From Clostridia bacterium (GTDB taxonomy: Bacteria > Bacillota > Clostridia > Peptostreptococcales > Anaerovoracaceae), in the NCBI GenBank assembly GCA_024403005.1, contig JAKSSQ010000134.1, positions 1 through 5,202 of the forward strand: 5,202 nucleotides of DNA. The letters run 5' to 3'. A program made the translations under genes and the position numbers. Within the stretch, counting starts at the first letter, position 1. Every line of letters begins with the position of its first letter. The notes under the pieces are model-generated. The model did not search any database, was not told where the DNA came from, and saw only the letters and a program-made list of their open reading frames with translations. This document shows positions 1-5,161 of this stretch, piece after piece.

Positions 1-269
1 ATCTGCCCGGCCACACAAACGGTCTGCTCGGTTTGGTTGTCCACACAGAAAAGGATGGCGTGCTAATCTTCCCGCAGGATGGTGTGTTCACCGTGGACCA
101 TTACGGCCCGCCTGCAAGGCTGCCCGGCGGCTTCGAAGACAGCGTGGCCTGCCTTAAGTCCATCGAAAAGGTGCGTGCGCTCCAGAAGAAGTACGACGCA
201 AAAGTGTTCTTCGGCCACGACCCCAAGTCCTTCCCGGAATACAGGAAGGCTCCTGAATATTACGAATAA
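1..269 (+). CDS. C-terminal part of an AiiA-like metallo-beta-lactamase-fold hydrolase (N-acyl homoserine lactonase family)
   Basis: The 5' end lies outside the window. Reading starts in frame at base 3 and 89 codons end at TAA 267-269. The fragment opens with LPGHTNGLLGLVV, the PGHTxG metal-binding motif of the metallo-beta-lactamase fold. An Asp follows in IFPQDG, the position of the bridging metal ligand, and then VFFGHD about 20 residues from the end, carrying the last His ligand. This spacing and the ending VFFGHDPKSFPEY match my memory of the C-terminus of Bacillus AiiA, which opens the lactone ring of acyl homoserine lactone signals. Clostridia hold many paralogues of unknown substrate, so family membership is likely but lactonase activity is not shown. 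The gene is followed directly by a strong terminator and is probably the last gene of its transcript. Confidence 0.85.
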   Translation, partial: LPGHTNGLLGLVVHTEKDGVLIFPQDGVFTVDHYGPPARLPGGFEDSVACLKSIEKVRALQKKYDAKVFFGHDPKSFPEYRKAPEYYE

Positions 270-270
270 C

Positions 271-299
271 AAAAATCCCGCAGCGATGCGGGATTTTTT
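271..299. terminator. Strong, probably bidirectional intrinsic terminator
   Basis: A perfect GC-rich stem pairs 275-282 with 287-294 around a GCGA (GNRA-type) tetraloop. Flanking A271-274 and T295-298 lengthen it to 12 bp. The run of six T at 294-299 gives a U-tract for rightward transcripts. The five A at 271-275 give a U-tract on the minus strand. It starts 2 nt after the stop of the lactonase-like gene. It also lies downstream of the leftward operon ending at 441, after the repeat cluster, so it can serve both converging units. Confidence 0.9.
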
Positions 300-310
300 G
301 TGTCCTGAGC

Positions 311-440
311 GGGGACGGGTACGCTTTAATGCTTTAGAGTGATAAAGTGTTAAAGCACCCCCGTCCCCCTTTAATGCTTTAAAGTGCTAAAGTGCTAAAG
401 CACCCCCGTCCCCCTTTAGCGTGCTAAAGTGGTAAAGCGG
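311..440. repeat. REP-like palindromic repeat cluster, left copy
   Basis: Three copies of the GC-rich core GGGGACGGG occur here: forward at 311-319, and reverse (CCCGTCCCC) at 360-368 and 405-413. Bases 311-369 form a long imperfect palindrome in which both arms read GGGGACGGG, then GCTTTAA, then CTTTA. Bases 346-374 and 391-419 are direct repeats, 27 of 29 identical, with a 45-nt period. The AT-rich parts are tandem 8-nt units of TAAAGTGC or its complement: TAAAG starts at 343/351, at 380/388/396 and at 425/433. Bases 394-440 recur inverted at 3924-3970 with two mismatches. The cluster fills the gap between the terminator and the stop codon at 441-443. It resembles REP/BIME intergenic repeats mobilised by IS200-like (RAYT) transposases; none is encoded here. 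Confidence 0.85.
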
Positions 441-797
441 CTAGATTCTCTTGCGCTTTTTAATGTAGTCTGCCAGGTTTACGAGAGCCTGGATAAGGCA
501 GAAGCCCGACCACACCTGCAGATCTGCGAATCTGCCGGCGTTGGCGAAGCCCATTAAAGCTCCGAAGAGGAACATAAGGAAGAGCACCATTGCAGTACCT
601 TTGGAAGGGCTTTTTCTCGTCGCGAGTTCGAAAATACCGCCGGTTATCATAATGACCGCAACCAGCACGCCTGCCGTGCCGCTTACTTCGCCGGTATCGC
701 CCAGCGTGTTAACCATTCCGGCTGCGCAGGACTGGAAAAGCACCAGAACCGATGCAACGATGGTGAGAACTCCTAAAAATAATTTGCAGGTTTTCAT
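441..797 (-). CDS. Small four-helix membrane protein of unknown function
   Basis: This 118-residue protein starts MKTCKLFLGV. An in-frame start 15 codons upstream (842) is less likely, because AGGAG at 803-807 sits 5 nt before the ATG at 795-797. It appears to have four hydrophobic segments: about residues 5-28 (with FQSCAAG), 42-57, 67-84 and 90-105. The C-terminus is basic (KKRKR). The ATRKSPSKG loop after the second helix and the FQSCAAG motif recall short hypothetical membrane proteins common in Clostridia; I know of no function for them. It is the last gene of the leftward operon, 8 nt after the DUF4352 gene. Its Shine-Dalgarno overlaps that gene's TAG stop (806-808), which suggests translational coupling. 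The 47-nt repeat begins immediately after its stop codon. Confidence 0.88.
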   Translation of the reverse strand: MKTCKLFLGVLTIVASVLVLFQSCAAGMVNTLGDTGEVSGTAGVLVAVIMITGGIFELATRKSPSKGTAMVLFLMFLFGALMGFANAGRFADLQVWSGFCLIQALVNLADYIKKRKRI

Positions 798-808
798 AAA
801 TTCTCCTA
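798..808 (-). promoter_or_regulatory. Ribosome binding site overlapping the upstream stop codon
   Basis: On the minus strand, AGGAG (803-807) lies 5 nt before the ATG at 797 and shares bases with the TAG stop of the DUF4352 gene (806-808). A ribosome finishing the upstream gene would sit on this site. It fixes the start of the small membrane protein at 797 rather than 842. Confidence 0.8.
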
Positions 809-1744
809 TCTGTAAGTGAATACGATGTGGTTGGATGTCCACATATTGGTTTCATATTCTACTTCGACGATTTCTGCGTCCTTGGGGACTTCGAAGCAAA
901 CCTTGCCCTTTGCCTTGCGGCCTGCGGAAATAGTTGCGGAAAGTTCGTCTTCTGCATAGATTGCGTCGCATTCCTTGCCGTCTGCATAGCAGTCGAAATC
1001 CATGGTGCTTACGTAGTGGTCGGAATCGTCGATGTTTTCAACTTCAAATTCCAGATATATGTATTCGTTTCCTGCAGCGGGCTTGGAATAGTCGCGCTTG
1101 TAGTTTCCAGCATCCAGATAGCTTATGCGAAGATCTTTTGTTTCCACAATATCTCCCTTAGCAAAGGCTTCTTCTGCTCTGGTTTTGATGGGTTCAGCCA
1201 CAAAGCCGCTTTCCTTTTCCCCTTCGTAGATAAAGTTAATCTTTTCGTCGGAAAGCCAGCTTAAAGAGTATTCAACTTCGATGTCTTCTGCATCTTTGGG
1301 AACTTCGAATACCAGTTTGCCTGTCGCATAGCGGCCGTTGGAGAGGGAGCAGGACAGAGTGTCGTCGTTTCCGTAGTACTGGTCTGCAGAGTATCCGTCT
1401 GCGTAGCATTCAAAATCGAAATAGGAAATGCCTCTGTCGCTGTCAGAGCTGTTTTCTGCATAGAAATCGAGGAAAATGTATTTATTTCCGCTCTTAGGTG
1501 CAGAATACTGGCTGTAATCCTTGTATTCGCCGCTGGCGGTGTAGACCAGCTTTAAGCCTTTAATGCTTAAAATGTCGCCGACATAATATGCATCCTGGAG
1601 CTCGGTGTCTTGATTGGTTTCACCGTCTTCGCCGACGGAACCGACCTTGGATACCGATGGTTCGCTGCTGCCGCTGCCCATTGCCAGCATCATAAACAGT
1701 CCAAGCACCAGCACGAGGGCCAGCAGTTTACTTATTTTCTTCAT
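806..1744 (-). CDS. Exported protein with two tandem DUF4352-like (Ig-like) domains
   Basis: This 312-residue protein has an N-terminal export signal: MKKISK, a hydrophobic stretch at about 7-22, then GSGSSEPS. A low-complexity acidic linker spans about 28-50. Two homologous domains follow, at about 55-174 and 197-311, each running GDI, then Y, DYS, GNxYI, DSD, DF.CYADG, LS, GR.A.GK, FEVPKDAE and VEYE. They are roughly 45% identical by eye. The pattern fits DUF4352-like beta-sandwich domains found on surface lipoproteins of Firmicutes; their ligand is generally unknown. The signal region looks like a lipoprotein signal, but the expected lipobox Cys is absent (LAMGSGS), so it may be released or stay anchored by an uncleaved helix. 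Start 1744 is set by AGGAGGT at 1752-1758, 7 nt upstream. The open frame extends to 2044 but that part overlaps the VanZ-like gene. The first 17 nt overlap that gene. Confidence 0.88.
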   Translation of the reverse strand: MKKISKLLALVLVLGLFMMLAMGSGSSEPSVSKVGSVGEDGETNQDTELQDAYYVGDILSIKGLKLVYTASGEYKDYSQYSAPKSGNKYIFLDFYAENSSDSDRGISYFDFECYADGYSADQYYGNDDTLSCSLSNGRYATGKLVFEVPKDAEDIEVEYSLSWLSDEKINFIYEGEKESGFVAEPIKTRAEEAFAKGDIVETKDLRISYLDAGNYKRDYSKPAAGNEYIYLEFEVENIDDSDHYVSTMDFDCYADGKECDAIYAEDELSATISAGRKAKGKVCFEVPKDAEIVEVEYETNMWTSNHIVFTYR

Positions 1745-2150
1745 TCGTAATACCTCCTGAAATGTCGCGGATCGCCAGCAAAGTTCCTGCGGAATAAGCT
1801 GCAATATCTGCAAAATCCGCGGTTCCCGCCGCAAATCCTGTAAGCTGAAGAATTTCAAACAACACACCCGGTAATATACAAAGAAGAAGGTACCGGCATT
1901 CGCTGCGCCCGAAGTCCATAACCGCCTGAGCGCAATAGGTGAGCGCCATGGCCCAGAGCAGATCTGCGCCCCAGCAGACCGCAAGTTTTCCCGGAAGAGT
2001 ATACGCCAGGAAAGAAAAATCAGGCATAAAATCGAAAGAGACATTGCCGCTGAAAGCGATAATGTCTCTGTTCATCAAAATGTATATACCTGCTCCAAAA
2101 GCCAGCGCGAGGGCAGATTTTAAGACATATTTTGCTCTAAAACAGCACAT
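1728..2150 (-). CDS. VanZ-like integral membrane protein
   Basis: This 140-residue protein is rich in hydrophobic segments, at about residues 8-26, 45-52 with 57-79, 87-105 and 114-128. The stretch PGVLFEILQLTG (94-105) followed by AGTADFADIAAYSAG (108-122) matches the VanZ-type signature: E and Q in one helix, then D..D and a Gly in the next. The usual Asn of VanZ is Tyr here (Y119), a variant also seen in DUF2809-like proteins, so the family is probable rather than certain. VanZ of the vancomycin cluster gives teicoplanin tolerance by an unknown mechanism, and most relatives have no known role. The start at 2150 has TAAGGT (2155-2160) close upstream. This is the first gene of the leftward operon. 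Its last codons contain the Shine-Dalgarno of the DUF4352 gene, encoded as Gly132-Gly133. Confidence 0.8.
   Translation of the reverse strand: MCCFRAKYVLKSALALAFGAGIYILMNRDIIAFSGNVSFDFMPDFSFLAYTLPGKLAVCWGADLLWAMALTYCAQAVMDFGRSECRYLLLCILPGVLFEILQLTGFAAGTADFADIAAYSAGTLLAIRDISGGITNEENK
1752..1758 (-). promoter_or_regulatory. Shine-Dalgarno of the DUF4352 gene inside the VanZ-like gene
   Basis: A full AGGAGGT on the minus strand is 7 nt from the ATG at 1744. It lies within the coding sequence of the upstream gene, which stops at 1728. This decides the start of the DUF4352 protein and points to coupled translation of the two. Confidence 0.85.
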
Positions 2151-2190
2151 AAGTACCTTATTCTGTGTGACCGAATCAGTTTACGTGGTG

Positions 2191-2199
2191 ATTGTAGCA
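2191..2199 (-). promoter_or_regulatory. Extended -10 promoter for the VanZ-like/DUF4352/membrane protein operon
   Basis: The minus strand reads TGCTACAAT: a TGn extension followed by TACAAT, which differs from TATAAT at one base. No good -35 hexamer lies 16-18 bp upstream (around 2213-2220 it reads AACGGA/GAACGG), as is tolerated for extended -10 promoters. Transcription would start near 2184, leaving a leader of about 34 nt before the ATG at 2150. It sits in the 103-nt gap after the HTH gene. No U-tract terminator separates that gene from the operon, so readthrough is also possible. Confidence 0.5.
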
Positions 2200-2253
2200 A
2201 ATTGCCTGAACGTCCGTTCCCCCCGCAGAGGGGCAAAAAGCATTAATATTTAA

Positions 2254-2709
2254 TTATTCCTGGACGCCGCTGGCGCGGAGCGTTTCCATGTTTTTCTCCT
2301 TGAGCAGTGCGTTCACGTCCAGTATGCTGCCAGGCCTGTTGCTGAAGCAGATCATGAGCACCGCATCTCTGGGAATTTTAGCGTAAAGCTCCGGCATTCC
2401 GTAGATTTTTAAGGCCTCCTGGGTCTCTTCCAGGTTGAGCTGAGCCGCATAGCAGAGCCTTAAAATTACATCTCTCTGGCGGGTATGCTTTTCCTCCGAC
2501 AGGAGCTTGTAGCCGTAGCGTTCGGGGATGTCTGCCTGCAGAAAAACGTCCTGCTGCAGCAGATTTTTTTCTTTAATCCTGCTGCGCATGTAGTTGGAAA
2601 AAGCCTTTTCCTCTTCCAGGAAGCTGTCGCTGTTGCTTTCAAGAAAGTCGTCTATGCTGCTAGGGTGCGTCTTTCCCAGAATTGTTTCAAGTTCTTTTGT
2701 ATTTTTCAT
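2254..2709 (-). CDS. Small HTH-like (Xre-type) protein paired with a kinase gene
   Basis: This 151-residue soluble protein has an acidic, helical N-terminus (1-36), then a region that reads like a five-helix Xre/Cro HTH domain. FSNYMRSRIKEKNL (37-50) is followed by LQQDVFLQADIP (51-62), a likely recognition helix ERYGYKLLSEEK (63-74) and RQRDVILRLCYAAQLNLEETQEAL (77-100). The part LNLEETQEALKIYGMPELYAK..RDAVLMICFSN is typical of small Clostridia proteins I recall lying beside Hanks-type kinase genes. Such proteins could bind DNA or serve as kinase partners; DNA binding is inferred from the fold only. The start is supported by GAGGAGGT at 2715-2722, 5 nt from the ATG. It is divergent from the kinase gene, with 50 nt between the starts. 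Confidence 0.85.
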   Translation of the reverse strand: MKNTKELETILGKTHPSSIDDFLESNSDSFLEEEKAFSNYMRSRIKEKNLLQQDVFLQADIPERYGYKLLSEEKHTRQRDVILRLCYAAQLNLEETQEALKIYGMPELYAKIPRDAVLMICFSNRPGSILDVNALLKEKNMETLRASGVQE

Positions 2710-2731
2710 TGCAGACCTCCTCTGCTATAAT
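2703..2731 (+). promoter_or_regulatory. Sigma-70/SigA-type promoter of the kinase gene
   Basis: A perfect TATAAT at 2726-2731 carries an extended TGC (2723-2725). A weak -35, TTTTCA at 2703-2708, lies at the ideal 17-bp spacing. Transcription would start near 2738, giving a leader of about 22 nt. The -35 overlaps the ATG of the divergent HTH gene and the spacer overlaps that gene's Shine-Dalgarno (2715-2721), so a protein bound here could affect both genes. The HTH gene's own promoter must lie between this site and the kinase start or inside it; I see only poor matches there (TATTAT-like, no -35). Confidence 0.6.
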
Positions 2732-2748
2732 AATAACGCATAATTTAC

Positions 2749-2752
2749 GGAG
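2749..2752 (+). promoter_or_regulatory. Ribosome binding site deciding the kinase start
   Basis: GGAG lies 7 nt before the ATG at 2760. It favours this start over the in-frame ATG at 2682, which would overlap the HTH gene and precede the promoter. Confidence 0.75.
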
Positions 2753-2759
2753 TGTGTTT

Positions 2760-3863
2760 ATGAATTACGATTCCTTTGAGCAGCTTTCAAAATACCGGGA
2801 AATCGCGCCCATAAATAAGGAACACGGGGTTTATCTTGCGGATTGCACCGAAAATTCCGGGATGTTCGTCAAAAAGGTGATGACGGTTTACAACCGCCGG
2901 GTTTTTGATTTGCTCAAAGCTGCACGGGTGCCCGGAACCCCCGAGATTTTCTGCATCTGTGAAGCCAATGGCACGCTCACTGTTATCGAAGAATACATCG
3001 AAGGGCAGACTCTCGAAGATTTTGCCGAGGCAATGAGGCTTCGCGAACCTTCCGGCCTGACCCCATCAGCTGCTGCGGCGATTATTATAAAAATCGCGCA
3101 GGTCGTTAAGCGGCTGCACGCTCTGAATCCGCCGGTAATCCACAGGGACATAAAGCCTTCCAACGTGATTCTTACCGAAGACGGCAGGGCAGTTCTTATA
3201 GATTTTAATGCTGCAAAGTTCGTTTCCGGCAGTAAATCGGAAGATACAGTGCTACTCGGCACGCACGGCTACGCGGCTCCGGAGCAGTACGGCTTCGGTG
3301 AATCCGGCGAAAAGACGGATATCTATGCCCTCGGCGTTTTGCTGCGCGAACTCCTCGCCGGCCCGGATGCAAAGGATGCATCGCTCTGCGGCGATTATGC
3401 ACCGATTGTCGAAAAGGCTACCAGGCTGGATCCGTCCGGAAGATACGATTCCGCAGACGAATTTATTAAGGAAGTCGAGCGGGTTTATGCAGCTGCAGAA
3501 CCGCACGAAGCTATTTCACGTGGATCTGGCAGTTTCCTTCCGCCGGGTTTCCGCACGGGAAACAAGCGAAATATGGTGCTGGGGACCCTTGGATATGCAT
3601 TTATATTCTTTGAGGGGGTCACATTCCTTTGCCCGTCGAATTCGCTTACGGACATAATTTCGACGAAAGTTTTCTTTACGCTTATATGCCTTACCATCGT
3701 CGCGTGCCTGTTTAACTACCGCGGCATCTGGAACTGGATGCCCCTGACCAGGGATTCCAATATGATTGTTAAAGCCATTGGAGTTATCCTTCTTACGGTA
3801 ATTTCGCTTTTGCTGCTCTTTTTCGCCACAATCCTCGTGGTTATGGCGCTCGGCGGCCTATAG
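2760..3863 (+). CDS. Membrane-anchored Hanks-type serine/threonine protein kinase
   Basis: This 367-residue protein has a cytoplasmic kinase domain at about 12-245, then a short linker and three membrane helices (about 272-291, 299-319, 335-363) with no extracellular sensor domain. Motifs: likely ATP-anchoring Lys38 (FVKKV); hinge-like VIEEYIEG (75-82); catalytic loop HRDIKPSNV (128-136) with Asp130, Lys132 and Asn135; metal-binding DFN (148-150) in place of DFG; APEQYGFG (173-180); TDIYALG (186-192); and DPSGRY with Arg228. The glycine loop is degenerate (INKEHGVY) and the helix C Glu is not obvious. The catalytic residues are intact, so activity is likely. DFN replaces DFG in a clade of Firmicute kinases I recall, so it need not mean a dead enzyme. 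Targets are unknown; the divergent HTH protein is the first candidate. Confidence 0.93.
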   Translation: MNYDSFEQLSKYREIAPINKEHGVYLADCTENSGMFVKKVMTVYNRRVFDLLKAARVPGTPEIFCICEANGTLTVIEEYIEGQTLEDFAEAMRLREPSGLTPSAAAAIIIKIAQVVKRLHALNPPVIHRDIKPSNVILTEDGRAVLIDFNAAKFVSGSKSEDTVLLGTHGYAAPEQYGFGESGEKTDIYALGVLLRELLAGPDAKDASLCGDYAPIVEKATRLDPSGRYDSADEFIKEVERVYAAAEPHEAISRGSGSFLPPGFRTGNKRNMVLGTLGYAFIFFEGVTFLCPSNSLTDIISTKVFFTLICLTIVACLFNYRGIWNWMPLTRDSNMIVKAIGVILLTVISLLLLFFATILVVMALGGL

Positions 3864-3923
3864 CTGGATAATTATATCAATTAACAATCCTCTTCGTTGC
3901 CACCGCAGCGGGGTAAATAGCCT

Positions 3924-3990
3924 CCGCTTTAGCACTTTAGCATGCTAAAGGGGGACGGGGGTGCTTTAGCGCTTTAAAGTGTTAAAGCGC
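3924..3990. repeat. REP-like palindromic repeat cluster, right copy (inverted)
   Basis: This carries one core GGGGACGGG (3951-3959), opposite in orientation to the cores at 360 and 405. Bases 3924-3970, reverse-complemented, match 394-440 at 45 of 47 positions. To the left is a perfect 16-nt palindrome, CTTTAGCATGCTAAAG (3935-3950). To the right is a perfect 9-bp stem, GCGCTTTAA at 3969-3977 with TTAAAGCGC at 3982-3990, and a 4-nt loop. CTTTA or TAAAG units again sit 8 nt apart (3927/3935, 3964/3972, 3975/3983). It lies in the 155-nt gap between the kinase and DUF3810 genes. Bases 3864-3923 show no convincing gene, terminator or promoter. The 9-bp stem has no U-tract, so it is not a standard terminator. 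Confidence 0.85.
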
Positions 3991-4018
3991 TCGGTGACCC
4001 AACGGGTTAATCCACAGA

Positions 4019-5161
4019 ATGAAAGACAATAAATTTTTTAGCTATAAAAGAATATTGCTGGCGCTGATTGGGCTCACGGCGGGGCTGAACGCCCTGGCCT
4101 GCTCCGAAGCCTTCTGCAACGGATATACTAAAATCGTATATCCATGCATAAGCGATGTGCTCGGATGGCTTCTGGGCTGGATTCCGTTCGCTCTCGGCGA
4201 GATAATTATGTATGCAGGAGCAATCGCGCTTGTTTTGCTTTTAATCCTCGCAATTCCGGCGGTTTTGCTAAGGAAAAGGTGCGAAAAGTTCGCGAATTGG
4301 GTCAAGCGATATGCAAAATGCTGCCTTATGGCTGCGGCAGTTATGCTGTTTTTATACACGACAAACTGGATTGTGCCGTTTAAGAGCAGCTACATTGGCG
4401 ACGGCGCTTCGCAGAAAAGCTACACGGTGGACCAGGTCGAGGAGCTGCGCAATTTCGCGGCAGAAGGGCTTGTCGAGGCCGTTTTTGCAGTGCCCAGGGA
4501 CGAAAATGGCTACGTTGTGACCCCGAGCAAAGCCGAACGCGAAGAAGAAGTCCGCAAGGTAATGACCGCAATGGCCGGCCGTTACCCCAAACTGCGCGGC
4601 TACTATCCGCCCATTAAGCCGGCCATGTGCTCCGGCGTGCTGGACCTTATGCGCATAGGCGGATATACTTATCCGTTCAGCATGGAGCTTACATATAACG
4701 CATATTATGCGCAGAATTTATATTTTTCCGCGCTTTATGCTCACGAATCCTGCCACCATCAGGGCTATTATCAGGAAGACGAGGCAGATTTTCTGAGCTA
4801 TATCGGCTGCATTTCCAGCGAAGATCCGTACACCAGATATTCGGGCTACCGCGAATTTTACTTCGTGATTGAGCGGGTTTACGAACGGACGCTGCTGGAA
4901 GTTATGTCCAAGGAAGACGCGATTGAAAGAATCAAGGCTCAGCCGGTGCAGATGCCGGAAATCGTCTGGTTCGATCTGCAGCACGAGGCGGAAATAGAAA
5001 AAGAACTGAAAGAAAATGCACTTATAAAAATCCCGGAAAAGGTTGCAAGCACTGCGGTTTCGGTGGGTGATACCGGCTGGAGCGTGCAGGAAAAAGTGCT
5101 TAAAGAACATTACTATTCCGGATCGGTGGCACTGCTGCTGGACTGGTATTTTTCCGAATAA
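4019..5161 (+). CDS. DUF3810-type membrane protein with HExxH metalloprotease-like motif
   Basis: This 380-residue protein has three N-terminal membrane helices (about 11-29, 48-84 with a possible break, and 101-119), then a large soluble domain, probably outside the membrane. Residues 241-261 carry AHESCHHQG, then EDEADFLSYIGC. This is the HExxHQxG...EDEANF pattern I know from DUF3810 proteins, which look like zinc metallopeptidases: His242 and His246 as metal ligands, Glu243 as catalytic base, and Glu255 or a nearby acid as third ligand. The YYPPIKP (195-201) and YTYPFSMELTYN (216-227) stretches also fit the family. Substrate and role are unknown. The start at 4019 is the only plausible one: an in-frame TGA lies at 3995-3997 and no other start codon intervenes. 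Yet no good Shine-Dalgarno precedes it, unlike its neighbours. Confidence 0.9.
   Translation: MKDNKFFSYKRILLALIGLTAGLNALACSEAFCNGYTKIVYPCISDVLGWLLGWIPFALGEIIMYAGAIALVLLLILAIPAVLLRKRCEKFANWVKRYAKCCLMAAAVMLFLYTTNWIVPFKSSYIGDGASQKSYTVDQVEELRNFAAEGLVEAVFAVPRDENGYVVTPSKAEREEEVRKVMTAMAGRYPKLRGYYPPIKPAMCSGVLDLMRIGGYTYPFSMELTYNAYYAQNLYFSALYAHESCHHQGYYQEDEADFLSYIGCISSEDPYTRYSGYREFYFVIERVYERTLLEVMSKEDAIERIKAQPVQMPEIVWFDLQHEAEIEKELKENALIKIPEKVASTAVSVGDTGWSVQEKVLKEHYYSGSVALLLDWYFSE

Noticed and set aside
311..440. CRISPR array
   Set aside because: The repeats are close-packed, palindromic in both orientations, and lack unique spacers of constant length. No cas gene is present.
827..1264. 145-codon open frame opposite the DUF4352 gene
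   Set aside because: It is antisense to a clear domain repeat and rich in Cys, Phe and Val in a way typical of a shadow frame. No ribosome binding site or known motif was seen.
1745..2044. Open frame extending the DUF4352 gene 100 codons upstream
   Set aside because: It overlaps the VanZ-like gene in another frame and its translation has no family character. The AGGAGGT at 1752-1758 and signal peptide place the start at 1744.
2221..2233. Terminator after the HTH gene (CCCC-GCAGA-GGGG hairpin)
   Set aside because: The stem is only 4 bp. On the minus strand the T-run precedes the hairpin rather than following it.
2682..2759. In-frame upstream start for the kinase
   Set aside because: It would begin inside the divergent HTH gene and upstream of the TATAAT promoter. 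GGAG before 2760 is better placed.
3881..3919. Promoter for the DUF3810 gene (TTAACA and TTGCCA as -35, TAAATA as -10)
   Set aside because: The spacings are 27 and 11 bp, so no acceptable -35/-10 pair can be made.
3950..3961. G-quadruplex in the repeat core
   Set aside because: Only two G-runs (five G each) are adjacent; four runs are not available on one strand locally.
4718..5110. 130-codon minus-strand open frame opposite the DUF3810 catalytic region
   Set aside because: It is a shadow of the metallopeptidase-like coding sequence, with no recognisable domain.
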